A stretch of 64,000 nt of DNA from Sciurus carolinensis (taxonomy: Eukaryota; Chordata; Mammalia; Rodentia; Sciuridae): contig NC_062213.1 in the NCBI RefSeq assembly GCF_902686445.1, positions 60,640,991-60,704,990 on the forward strand, in the 5' to 3' direction. Each line of letters begins with the position of its first letter. The first letter of the stretch is position 1. Made by a program: the position numbers and the translations under genes. Below are positions 47,056 through 59,114 of the stretch, piece by piece. The notes under the pieces were generated by a model that worked only from the letters and a program-made list of their open reading frames with translations, was not told the DNA's origin and ran no database searches.

Positions 47056-47579
47056 AGGAAAATGGAAATACTTCTCTCTCCCTAAGGAGCAGAGATGCAA
47101 GGAAAGTGGAAATAGGAAAGTGTAGTGGTAGGAGGTATTTTTGCAATTTACCACTGTTTTTGCAGGGGGACTTCCCCTGAAATTAAAAATTTAGTCAGTT
47201 GCTGGGAATTACAGAGAAATGGTTGCAAATTCATCATAACAAAACGAAACAAAACAACAAAAAAAAAAACTTCTGGCAGTTGAATGGTTGAATAGATGAG
47301 CTCCCTGTCACTGGAAGCAAGCAAGCCTAGACCAGATGCCATTTGGCAAACATAATATAGAAATAATTGATGCACTGTTTAGAAGGTGTGATAAGAAACA
47401 ATTGGCAGGGTGTTTAATTATAAAGTTTCATTGTTTGATATATTTTATTCTGGAATTTAAAGGGTGAGTACAAAATTAAATGACAAGTAGATCAAACAGT
47501 CAAGGGCCTTAATATAAAATGTAGAAACTTTTATGTTAAACAGAATAGAATGTGCTTATAAAGAAAAAAAAATTCTAAA

Positions 47580-48080
47580 AGATGGTCAAACTAATAGTAA
47601 TAAGGGATACAAATGAAATACTATTATGCATTTAACAGAATGGAAAAAAGTAATAAAGAATCTGTCAATATTAAGTGTTGATAAGAAAGCAGATCAATGG
47701 GAACTCATGGAACACTCTTGGGAGTACAGTTTGGACCACCACTTTGAAAACAATCTGGCATTATTTTGCAAGACAAAGGTATATGCACTCTGCAGCCAGA
47801 AATTTTACTTTTCATTTAGGAGAAAATATTTCACATGAACACAAGAAAGCACATAAAAAAGCATTCAGAGAAACATTATTCTTCATGACATGTTTTTAAA
47901 AAAGAAATGAGCCCTATGACCATCACTGAAATGCATAAATAGATGGCAATGTACTCACACCATGAATATCATATACCTGAGACACTGACAGGATTTCATC
48001 TAGAGTCATCAATGTGGGCAGATCACAGCAACACTTGTTGAGCTATAAAAACATTCACAGTATCAGTAAAATGTCATCTA
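47580..48080 (+). mobile_element. ancient L1M ORF2 3' fragment
   Basis: TTAAGTGTTGATAAGAAAGC, GTTTGGACCACCACTTTGAA and AACAATCTGGCA follow the ORF2 C-terminal DNA order of L1 ('aagtgttggcaaggatg', 'accactttggaaaacagtttggca'). Diverged, no frame. Confidence 0.6.
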
Positions 48081-48136
48081 CTAAACATTTCCTTTATATA
48101 CAGCAAAAATTTGGCAAGGCAAAATAATTTATTGCT

Positions 48137-48187
48137 TATATATATGTACATATATGCATATATATATATACATACACATATATATAG
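48137..48187. repeat. (TA)n-rich microsatellite
   Basis: Alternating TATATATG / CATATATA over about 50 bases. Confidence 0.9.
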
Positions 48188-48711
48188 TAAACTATAAACA
48201 ATTGAAAGGAACTGTGAACCATAGTGGATACCTCTGAAAAGTGTTCTATTTCTTAAGTTGACTGATGGTAATAAGTGTTGGGCTTTTATTAAGATTATAT
48301 ATGCATATGTACAAAATACAAATACTATTTCTAGTTTTTTGTATGTATTTTTCACCTTAAAGAAATTTTGAGGAGCTAATGATGGCACATTAACTATAAG
48401 AAGAGTTTGTTTTCTCCTAGAAGGAAAAGTAGCTGCCCTGTTGGTTTCACTGCTCGAATTTCTCATGGAATCATAGAGAGCTTCGACAATCTCCAATTTG
48501 GGGAGAATGAGTTAAAGTTTGTAAAAGGTTTTTTGCTGTGAGACTGTCAGAGCCTAGTCACTGTTAGACCAGATGTTAGCACAGAAACTCAAAATGAGGA
48601 TCAAAAAGAGTTCATTCTAGGATAAATGATACAAAGGAAGGGTGATACAAAGGAGGTTCCTTGGTCCTTAGCACACTAGGGATGTGTGTTTCCTCTTGCT
48701 TAAAATGGGAA

Positions 48712-48925
48712 TTAGTCCTAATCTGGAGGTTGAAACAAGAGGATTGCAAGTTTGAGATCACTCTAAGCAATTTGATAAGTCCCTGTCTCAAAGTAAAATG
48801 AAAATAGGTTGGGGATGTAGCTCAGACAGTGCTTGCCTCGCATGTGCATGGCCCTGGGCTACATCTCCAGTACTTGGCGGGGGTTGGGGGGGAAGAAAAA
48901 AAGAAAGGAAAAAAAAAAAAAAAGG
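48712..48925 (+). mobile_element. B1-dID dimeric SINE, 5'-truncated
   Basis: GGAGGTTGAAACAAGAGGAT (B1), CCCTGTCTCAAAGTAAAATG (linker), GGTTGGGGATGTAGCTCAG and GTGCTTGCCTCGCATGTGC (ID half), then a G-run and an A-rich tail to about 48925. The first ~35 bases of B1 are missing or mutated. Confidence 0.85.
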
Positions 48926-48929
48926 ATGA

Positions 48930-51075
48930 AATTAGTCTCACCAAATCTTTTTTGGAGGTGATTTCTAAATCACCATTTCACTTGATTAGGGTAGAAAAAG
49001 GGCAGGCTCATTCTTCAAATCTTTTCATTACCTCTATCATGTTCTTTGTTCATTCACCTCCCCACCATTGGACCTCCAAGATCTAGTCCCACACCTGAAT
49101 TTCTCTCCACCTCAAGCATCCTACTGAGAATATAATAAAATCCCTTTGGATACTTCATTATATTCTACAACAATCTGTTAGTACCTCAAATATTGCATCT
49201 CTGTGTGCTGTAACCCTGCCCATCAGCAGATGATAATGACTATCTTATGTTCCAATGTAAATCAGCTCTAACCCAATGTATGGGCCTCCTTCTCAGAGCC
49301 GAAAGGACTCTTGAAATAGTCTATTTCTAAAGCAAATATCCCTAGAAGGTAGCTGTCATGACATGGATTCAGCTCCAGATAACCTGTAAGAGCACCAGTT
49401 GTGGTTTTTCTTCATGATCTGTACTAAGGAGGACCTTACTGTCCTGCTGGATTTCCACCTTCATTCCTTGTGTTGATTTCGGATGTTAGCTTGGACTAGG
49501 ACCCAGTTCTGTAGTGGATACACAGACCTCTCTAATTGCTCCTCTTATCTCTCTGTCCCTTAGACTATTTCTAATTTTCCTGTTAGGACAAGAGGCCAGG
49601 ACATCTGGACTCTGCTGCTTAATGAATCTTCCTGTTGCCACACCCTCTTCTCTCAGTTTTGTGACCTTAGTCAGGGACTTTAGCTTGGGTTGAACTGAAG
49701 ACCAGATGTTTGTTTCTCTTGGCCTCTGATTCTGACAGCTGTCTCCTTCCTGCCATGTGTGATGCTCTTCCCTGCTGGTTGTTGTGAGCTCTGTATTCAA
49801 AACGCCTGCAAATTTTATGTACCTGCTTCCTGAGCTCCTAGCAGCCTCTGGGTGATAGCCATTTGACTTGTTAAGTCAGTCATTCATGAATTGGCCTTGA
49901 AAGAAACTTCAGGCACCATTCCTTAACCTGTGTACCTCCGATAAACTCTTACCTGAAAGACTGAATACTTCAATCTTCAACTTATACCAATTGTCATGGC
50001 AATTTGATTCAAGACATATTTCTCACAAGAAATGTTTCCTACATTTCAAATTCTTTCATTCTCTCTCCTACCATCCTTTTAACAGCACTTACTTTCAATT
50101 TTTTTTTTCTTTTTTAAAGCAGTGTGTGTGTATATGTGTGTATGTGTGTGTCTGTTGCATTTATCTATACAAATAGATGGAATGTCCTCTGTAAGTGATG
50201 ATAGTCAAACAACATGAAACTTTTTAAAAAAAATTGATACTTACAAGGAAGCAAACATTAAAACCAACTTATAAACATACACACAATCATTTTGAATATA
50301 ATACCCTACACACAGTAGGTGTACCATAGGTGGTGGTGTTTTAAGATGAATTCCTCTTAGTTTAACTGCTTTTAATATAGAGCTTCCTTGGATCACTTTA
50401 TTCCCTGATTATTGTTATCCCTACACCTCTTTAGCTACTGATATCTTACAGGGCTTTGACTTTATTAGTTGTTGAAGATCATAGTTACAATTAGAGCATC
50501 AAACTAGAAGCTTTTCTAGCAAGGTCCCAGACAGAATGAAGCATATTAACCATGTATGGTGTTTTATTTTCTTTCTTTCTTTTTTTTTTTCTTTTTATTT
50601 GTAATCCCCACCTCTGAAAAGGGCTTCTAATGAAAATATGGAACTAATTAAGTCCCTTTGAAGCTGCCAGAGTGGAAGAAGGAAAAAAAAAAGTCTGAAC
50701 AGAAGGATCTCAGAAAATGGGTAGGAGACAGAGATTTGTGGAAAGGATGTTAAAGTGAAAGAGAAAATAGTGATAATTGAAGTAAAAACAAGCCCTATGG
50801 AAAATTAACACATTTATTTGTTTCCTGAGGTAGTAAAAACCTTAATACACAAATACACAGGACACTGTGAGCCACTGTGGGGAACTTGTCATTATTATGG
50901 ACTGGGAGGCAGGAATTCAGTGCCATTTATTTTCCTACACTTTGTACTCCCTTCAGCTCCATTTGGCAAATTGCAGAAGTTACCAGAAACAAGGTGAGAA
51001 AGGGAGGGGAGGGAGGGAAGGAAGGAAATTTAAGAAAACACAGCTATTACATCTTTCCCCTGCTTAGACCCCTCA
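48930..51075. other. non-coding DNA, nothing firmly recognised
   Basis: Only short ORFs (104 codons minus at 49486-49800 is the longest, no motif). A (TG)n tract at 50122-50155, a T/C tract near 50565-50600 and a GGGA/GGAA tract at 50996-51028 are the only clear structures. Confidence 0.45.
50122..50155. repeat. (TG)n microsatellite
   Basis: GTGTGTGTGTATATGTGTGTATGTGTGTG-type alternation. Interrupted, so probably of limited variability. Confidence 0.9.
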
Positions 51076-51079
51076 GAGA

Positions 51080-51480
51080 GCCCTTTGTTCTTTTAATAAT
51101 ATTCAAACTTCTTATCTTGGTTTACACCCTCCTGTATAGTCTAGTCCCCATTTCCCTCACCTTTCACACTATCCCACCTCCCTCCTCACCTGAGGTGCCC
51201 CACAATACTGACTGCTCTTCTCACTTCACTAACCACCAGGGGTGTTCCTATGGAAGGTCACTTAGGACGGGAGGGATCACACTGCTTGGAATGCTCTCTG
51301 CAGGGAGAGGCCATAAATTCAGGCCACTCAGATCTCGGTTCAGATGCCCCCACCCTGCCAATTATAACCAATTACCTTTTATCCTGTCACCTTATTTCTA
51401 TTCTCTGTGAAGCACTTATCCATATCTGTTATATTTCATTACTTAAATCCATGAAAACACAGATGTTGCTCACCTACCAA
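51080..51480 (+). mobile_element. L2 (LINE2) 3' fragment
   Basis: TAATAATATTCAAACTTCTT, CTCCCTCCTCACCTGAGGTG, TTGGAATGCTCTCTGCAGG and GAAGCACTTATCCATATCTG occur in the order of the L2 3' end. The 177-codon ORF at 50877-51410 spans unrelated sequence and this fossil and shows no protein family motif. Confidence 0.6.
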
Positions 51481-51489
51481 GATAAAAGT

Positions 51490-54420
51490 AAACTTTGCCT
51501 TCCCCTCAGGAGATTCTAGTAGAATAGGAGAAATACACATAAATAATATTGTGGAAAGGAGATAATACCATTTACGATAAAATTCAATGATGCATAAAAA
51601 ATGATGACAACGATCTACACTGTAATTATCAGAAGAGGCTTCCTGAAAATAGCTTTAAGCTAACATTTACAGGAGTAATAGAATTGGAAGAGAGGGAACT
51701 GCAAGGAAGAGGTTTCAGTCTCAATTAGAAAAATGGAAGAAAATTCCAGAGCTTGGTAAGCCCATGGGACTGTTCCATGTCATGGAGAGCAAGGTTCATG
51801 GAAGATCATCACAGTGAGAGACACAGTCATGGGAAGTCCATGATCACACAGATGACCTTTTGTGAGGAGGGAGACATACTTTTTCACATACTTTAAGGGA
51901 AGAGTCATAGGCCAGGCACCCTTACAAGCTTCTCTAGGGAATATTCTTCATGACCTGTAAAATAAACGTGCTAATGACAGATCTAAGTAGTAAATTCACT
52001 AAGCAAGTCGTTACTTATTGCTTCCAGTGTGCTCTTACAATCTTAATGAAAATAAACAATACACATTGACAATAAAAAGAAGGTGGAGAAGCAAAGAACT
52101 TAAACTACTAAGTGCAAAATACATTTATTTTTATTTTAAGAGATAATTATGAAAAACTTATATGCTCAGAGGCATCGCCTACAGTGAACTAGGGAGGTAA
52201 GGTCCTTGCTATAGTGTTTGCATTTTGGAGTGCAGGGACAGAAAATAAATACATCAACAAGTAAATGTATAGATTGCCCCACAGTGGTGAGTGTGATCTC
52301 AATTCCTCTGTCCCAGAACCAGAGCATGTTCCCACACAGCCAGCACCTCAGTGTGTGACTCAGACTGCAATAATCCAAATTCTATGGACCTTGTCCCTAG
52401 ACAAAGCTGGGAGATATGTTTTGTCAAGTTTTGTAACTTTAGAATATGAATCTCAAAATTTGGTAGGAATCATTGTAATGTTTGAGACCATCTTATTACT
52501 ATGTACATATTTAAAGCTCGTGATGAGAGATATTCAAGTCACCCCTAATTTCTCTTTAATATGCCCCCTCTACTATCATTAGACACATTCTAAGAGAATT
52601 TGTATAACATTAGCACATGTTTCAGCCTAAGGATATGTAAAGTGCCCATTATGTTATCTTGTAATATTTCTGTGGTTCTACTACGCTCTTGGACAAGAAG
52701 GATTTTGTTATAAACTATAACATTTCTGGCATATGTCTTCAATTTTGTCTCTGGGGACAGTAATCACAGGAAATTAGATTTCACAAAGCCTTAATGAAGA
52801 ACTGCCCTAGTTGAGGACAAAAGTAGTTGGACCATGAACAATTAAACCTGAGGTAAAATGTAATAATACCAAAACAAAAATGTATTCTATCTGAAGAAGT
52901 TTCTGGAAAATTATCAAGAACTCTTGAAATGGAGGATGAACTGTAAAAATGATAAATGCTTTTTACCTCTATGTATTAAACTACACCTGTGTTTTTAGTC
53001 TTAATTTTTCTGATAATATAGGGATCTTGTTGAGAATTACAGTTAAGATTGTAACAAGGATATAAAACTCTTCAAATTTTCCCATTTTCCTGATGTTTTT
53101 GCCTCCTTTAATCTAGCTCCTTTTGCTTCCATTTTTGGTCGTTACATATTTTCCACAATTTTTCATGCTGAGAAACATGGTGAATTCTCAGTGCATGAAC
53201 ATGTATACTCTGATATGTCCTGGAAATAACAGAATACACTAAGAAAGAATAAGAATCTACACATTTCTTTTTCTCTTCAGTCCTGATTTGACTTTTGTGA
53301 TCCTTTAGAAGTATCTACTTTATTTCTGAAAAAAACATTAAGCTGTGTTTTAGAATGTTATTAACTAAAAGTTAGTGAAGCCATTATGATTTTGGAAATA
53401 TTTTTACCATAGTTCAATAAATACAGCAAGCACACAGCAAGAGTTTTTCCTTTAATATTAATAATTCAAGGAAAAGTAATATAAGTAATGCAATAATTAT
53501 GTGAATAAATGAAAACAATGGCTGAATAATTAAGACTTCAGAGGAAGATATTCCTCCACAAAGAAAAGTAGGGGTGACAAGACCTAACTATCCTGTGGGA
53601 AGGACATAGTATCTTTTGTTTTCTTCATAAAGTCCAAGTCGAATCAAAAGTTTCCAGATCACTACAGAAAACTACTCTAACCAAGAAACCACAAACTAAT
53701 ATTTGGAGGTGACTTTCCAGCTGCAAGAGGTGCCAGACCTCATAATTAGCACTCCTTCAGGATTGGGCTGAACAAGTCCACACTTGTTCACGTTTTCTTG
53801 TGCAAGGATTGTTCTCAAAGGGCAGACACGAACTGCGGTGAAACAAAATAGAGATACAGATTCAAAGAAGTCTTAAGAAGATGGCATATGCAAAACCAAA
53901 GAGCTTCAGTCACAACCATCATTAATACTGTTATTTGGACAGTAAAAGAAAGAGAGGGAGGCTGCCCGTGTCAACAACAAATGTACTTTCTCAAGGACAA
54001 CCAGGTCCTGATGAGTTCTGGTCCAGTAGAAAGGAAGAGATGGAATAAAAAGAGCCAGTTCAAGTTTTCCTTTGGCTACTGCTTACTTTACCTCCTTGTC
54101 CTCTCATCTGTAATATTAAGACAGTGAAGCTGCATAGGGCCGCACCTGGCTCCTGCATCTGTAGATGCTGCTCCCCTGCAATCACATAGATGCTGCTTCA
54201 TCCACTTTCTCCTGGTTTACAAAAGAGCCTCCTAACTGAACTCTCAGAATATTTGGACTATTCTCCTCTAACTTTCCAAAGCAGAATCATGAGAATGGCA
54301 CATTCGCCACTAGTTACTCCTATTCAAAGTTAATATATAATATATTTGTGTCAATGAAAACTTTAATACTTCAGGATCTACACCACACAGAATTTTCTTG
54401 CTTTTGAAAAACACCTTGTT
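51490..54420. other. non-coding DNA, nothing firmly recognised
   Basis: Short ORFs only (105 codons at 52265-52582, no motif). No young repeats. Old repeats may be present below visual detection. Confidence 0.4.
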
Positions 54421-54424
54421 GCAC

Positions 54425-54545
54425 TAAGATAGTGGTTCCCACGTTTTCTCATTTCATGAGCCCTTACCTGCTTAAAAAGAATTGAGGACCTCAGTGGGCT
54501 TTTTGTCTGTAGGTTATATCTATTAATCTTTTATTTGAACGTATG
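54425..54545 (+). mobile_element. ancient DNA-transposon-like fossil, family unresolved
   Basis: TAGTGGTTCCCACGTTTTCT, AAAAAGAATTGAGGACCTCA and GGGTTATATCTATTAATC-like text resembles an old non-autonomous transposon consensus ('cagtggttctcaaac...attgaggacccc...gttatatctatc'). Confidence 0.5.
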
Positions 54546-55139
54546 CCTGTAAACTTTCTTAAGAGACAAGCAAATGCTCCATTAGCCATCAAGGGAGGCT
54601 CTGTCCATAGAGCACCTGGACAGCTTCTCTGTACACTAGTGGGAGAATGAGAATGAATAAGGCACATGATTGCTTGCTAACACAATGAAGTTTTGACCTT
54701 GCACAGCCACTGGGAGATCCTATTGCAGAATTGCTAGTGTAGGAACAAATTTCTGAGCCCTGTGAATTCTCAGGAATCTTGGAGAGAAGAAGTTCAGTCT
54801 TTCAAGGGTCATGGAAGTGGCAGACATGTGAGAACACTCACCCCAACCTTGAAAGGCCAGGAAGCCTTCTGGGGCCACATTTATGTATAATGATAATAAA
54901 TCATATCACAACCACCAACCAATAACAAAACAATGACCAATAATACTTGGATGATGAGATAATTTTAAAGTCAAATCAAATGCTAAAAGCCATGATTTCA
55001 ACAAATACTTCATAAAGAATAAAATGCTAGCTTTTCCCAGCATGAATTGAGTAAAATATTTTGTAAATCAGAAAATTTATGTAATTGGGAATGTTTAAAA
55101 AGGTTTTCTTTACTCTCAGGTAATAATGCAAACTGCTTA

Positions 55140-55500
55140 ATATTGCCTTCCAGGCTATTTTAGTCATGCCCACTTCTCCATCCCTGACCCTTCCTGATCG
55201 TCCTCAATGCACTCACCTTTAGAAAAACTTACCTGTTTGAAGTACATATGCCATGCTTCCCCATGACTCTGTCCCTTTACACATACTACTCTAGCCACAT
55301 GAAATACCCTTCTCCCTTTTTCCATATAGCTAACTTTGCAACCCCATATTTGACTTTTTGGTATTCTCTTTAAGAACTTGCATCCCCTTGCTCCTGTGCT
55401 CCTACATGCATATCTGACCCTTACTAGTCATTGTGTTTCTTCCTCTCCTTCTAAGTGAAGAACTACTTAGAGTCAGGATTTTCTTTTCTTCTTTACTTAC
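55140..55500 (+). mobile_element. L2-like 3' fragment
   Basis: CTTCCAGGCTATTTTAGTC, ACATGAAATACCCTTCTCCC and GAAGAACTACTTAGAGTCAG match L2 3' end order weakly; C/T-rich composition as in the L2 at 51.1 kb. Confidence 0.45.
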
Positions 55501-55584
55501 TTGTTTGATTTGGGGCTTGTGGTTGTTATTTTGCTCTACTCAGATACTGAGAAGCAGATACTGAGGGAAGCTAACGAAGCACTT

Positions 55585-55745
55585 CTTTTTTTTAATTATT
55601 ATTTTTTTTTTATTTTTACAGATTGCATTTTGATTCATTGCACACAAGTGGGGTACATCTTTTCGTTTTTATGGTTGTGCACGATGTAGATTCATACCAT
55701 TCACGTAATCATACATATGTATATAAGGTAATGATGTCTGTCTCG
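55585..55745 (-). mobile_element. L1 3' UTR fragment (minus strand)
   Basis: A T-rich start, then TGCATTTTGATTCATTGCAC, GTTGTGCACGATGTAGATTC and ATACATATGTATATAAGGTA, the reverse complement of the L1 3' end text at 38.21-38.32 kb. Confidence 0.85.
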
Positions 55746-55749
55746 TTCT

Positions 55750-58590
55750 GGAATACACTCTCTTGACTTCTGCCTTTCTGACAATATTTGAAGTAATATG
55801 CTTACATGACTGTGGTTCAAATTGACCCAAAACAGTTGAAGCAGTATGAGATCCAAAAGGTTGAATATGTATAGAAGGAATCAGGGAATGGGACTTTTAA
55901 ATATATTTCCTATAAGACAATCCCATGGTCTCTCTCACCCCTATGTGTGACTTACTGTCTCTGGTTTTTCTCATTAGTGTTTCATTTTACAACTAGTGCT
56001 AGATGGTCAAGGAATTAATTGGTGGTGAAAAGAATTTAAATTGTGATATATACATCGTTGGAGCAAAGCCCACCTCAACACAATTTTGCCCACATAAACA
56101 TTTCTGACTAATGGAGCACAGGAGATAGGCAGATCTGCTGACTCGGGAAAGAAAGTGGATCATAAAATACAAGGAAGGAAGGCAAAGGAATAAACAGCTT
56201 CACATCCTGGGGCATAGCTGAAGTCAGCTAGAGTAGAGCAGGCCAACACTGGACAGTCCAGGAGATAAAAAGTGGGAGCAATAACGATGCCAGGTTATGC
56301 AAATGGATAGCTATACTGTGAGAAACCAGGGGGTATTCTTAATGATCTTTACCCTAGTGAGGAAAACCTGTAGAAAGATCATAAATAAACCCAGGATATC
56401 AGTCTCAGATGAAAAGAAATGCAATATTAAACAAATACATGTTTATGTCTGCAGATCATGAGAACTATCTTGCAACATCACTTATTCTCATAATAATAGT
56501 AATATTTCTGTAGAATACTTTTAGATAACACAGGGTTAAAATACTAACCATCAGTTTATATTCATTACTGGAAAGAAAATTCAAACTCATTGATGTAAAA
56601 GCCCATGATGAAAAAATTTTAATATATATGCAGATAATTTATTGAGCATAATAGTACAACTGTGATTGTTCATCTCAACTTGTATTTGGGTCACTTAGGC
56701 ACTTTAGATCTTAATTTTCTTATCTGTGAATTGAGGGACTTGAATTGATAAGTTTGAAAGTAACTTCCAACTCAAAACTTAGAACCCAACGAATGGGTTC
56801 AATCATTCATAATTTTGTTTTGTTCTGACATGTTTAAAATTTGACACCATAGGAGTAAAAATGAGATAAATTTAAAATAACATTAAATCTGAACAGAACC
56901 ACAGAACCAGGGAATTTGTCCTATATGAAGAATAACTATATGTCTTCATTCATTGTTCTTTTGTAGTGATTGGGTGGTTACTTCAATCTCTAAGCCTAAT
57001 GGGGTTAATTAAGGACCTCAAATATAATTTGAAAATGTTTACAGACAGCACATTTCAGGTTGCCAATCCCATCTGTGGACTCTGCTATATTAATGACACA
57101 ATATTTGTTTTAGAGGTCATCGTGCTATTTGCCAGGTTCAACATTTGTAATCTGGATCCAGCTCTAATATACCCTTTCAAAGAAAGCCACAGGCTGCTAT
57201 ACACTACATCAACCGTGCTCTTCAATTGAATGGTTTGTCAGGATTACAGAGGCAATGAAGCCAACAATAACAGGCACCTTCCATGTGGATGCTAATTAGA
57301 ATGTTGACATACTAAAACCCTTCACTAGGGACAAGTCGGCGTTCAGTACTCACAACCCAACATCATGCAAAAGGCAAAGCTGTTAATAGAACTTGTCCCC
57401 AGAATGACCAAAGGCAGAGCTTGGGGAGCCTCCACCGTGTTTGTCTCCTGTGGTGGGGGAGAGTGTGTGGGTGTACGCTGCTGGCTGCACATCGGCCTCA
57501 GATGACCACACAGTGGTTAATTTGTACTTCTCCTCTCAAATATCATTTTTAAAGGTCACTCTTCTGTTTACTAAACTATACATAGGTAAGCAACATCAGG
57601 AGAGAGACCTAAGTGTGCATTTGAGGTTTGCTCTCATCACAATTTTAAAATGATTTCCAGAAAGTTTTACCTTTCATGTACTTTTTTTTTATATTCTAAG
57701 AGTTCTGTGTCCATGTAGTGTCTCCTTTTCAGTTTAAAGTATTTCACAAATCTTGTATTTGTTTTTCATAGTCCTATGAGATAAGAACAAGAATTTTTTT
57801 AAAAATTAGTAATGATATGGACAAAAAACAAAGAAAGAGTTAACTGCCAGGTGAGTTTTATAGTAGAGTACAATAGCTATACCAACAATGAAAACAGGAA
57901 AATAATGAAACTGAGTATCAAAAGAGTAGATGGCTTTCAAAGGAGACCTACCATATGACTTCTACAATCTCAGAATTATATGAGTTCTGTTTTATCCACT
58001 TTGGGGCTATTATTAAGTAAAAGAAGGGTTACTTAAATACAACAGTATGAATATGACAGCCAGCTGATCTGATAACTGTGATACTGTAATGGTCTATCTG
58101 ATACCCAAGACCGCTATTAAATAACTAATGGGAAGGTAACATACACAGTGTGGCAAAACTGGACAAAGGGATGATATAAATCTAAGACAGGATTGAGTGG
58201 ATGCTTTGAGACTTTATCATGCTACTCAGAATAGCATGCAACTTAAAAATTTCTGAATTATTTATTTCTGGAATTTTCCACTTAATATTTTGAACTGCTA
58301 TTGACTGCAGGCAACTGAAGCCAGGAAAAACAAAACTAGGGATAAAAGGGGGCTCCTGTATAACACATAAGGACAGTCAAGCAACCTTTCAACCATTATT
58401 GGGCATCTATGATGCATCTCGTTCATATGTTCACAGAACTTTCACAGAACATCATTATGTTATTTACTTTGAGAAATTCACCCTAATTGGGCATTGCTAA
58501 AGAGAATAAAAAGGGTTAAAAGCCCCTTATAATTGCCATTGAGCATGTCCTGCTTTTCATTTTTGCCATAGTGACTTGATTTTGCTCTCC
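55750..58590. other. non-coding DNA with a MIR-like trace
   Basis: The part at 56680-56780 (TTGGGTCACTTAGGCACTTT, TTTTCTTATCTGTGAATTGA) resembles a MIR core. Otherwise short ORFs only, nothing recognised. Confidence 0.4.
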
Positions 58591-58593
58591 CAG

Positions 58594-58676
58594 AATTTTT
58601 TTTTTTTTTTTTTTTAATGTGTGTGATATGCTGGGAATCAAACCCAGGGCCTCACGCATGCCACATCCCCTGCCCT
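58594..58676 (-). mobile_element. ID SINE fragment (minus strand)
   Basis: A poly(T) run of about 20, then CTGGGAATCAAACCCAGGGC and CTCACGCATGCCACATCCCC: reverse ID with an internal deletion between the two tRNA-like boxes. Confidence 0.8.
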
Positions 58677-58844
58677 CATATTCTTGCTGGATTCCCTCCC
58701 TTTGAGTGTGACCAGCCTAGGGATTTGTTTCTAACCCATATATACAGAAAAGATAACGATGTCATTTCTGTGATTAAGTTACACAACATAGTTATTCACA
58801 TCTTGTTCCAGACTCTTTTCCTTCCCAGTTTTGATAAAGAAAGC

Positions 58845-59110
58845 TGCCATATGGAGAGGCCATGTGAAACTGAGAGTAGTGTCCTGCTAACAGCCATCTA
58901 GGAACTGAGAGGTCCTGTGGCCAGCAATACTCAAGGAACTGAATTTTGTCAGAAACCATGCAAGTTTGGAAGTGATCTTTCCTAGTCCAGTCTGCATATG
59001 ACACCCCAGCTTGGCTGATAACTTGATTGCAGCCTGTGAGAAACCCTGGAGTGCAGAACCCAGCTGAGCTGCCTGGACTCTTGACCCACAAATGTGATAA
59101 GACATGTTTT
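58845..59110 (+). mobile_element. MLT1-like old MaLR LTR fragment
   Basis: GAGAGGCCATGTGAAACTGA, CTAACAGCCATCTAGGAACT, TGATTGCAGCCTGTGAGAAA and GAACCCAGCTGAGCTGCC follow MLT1 LTR order. The ORFs at 58792-59105 on the minus strand are chance frames within it. Confidence 0.6.
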
Positions 59111-59114
59111 CATT

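Noticed and set aside
48137..48187. AT-rich alternating tract as a possible origin or matrix attachment site
   Set aside because: A simple TA microsatellite is a sufficient explanation.
50877..51410. 177-codon ORF
   Set aside because: It runs across unrelated low-complexity sequence into an L2 fossil; no recognisable domain and no sign of coding constraint by eye.
58792..59105. two overlapping minus-strand ORFs of 72-99 codons
   Set aside because: They fall in an MLT1-like LTR fragment; chance frames.
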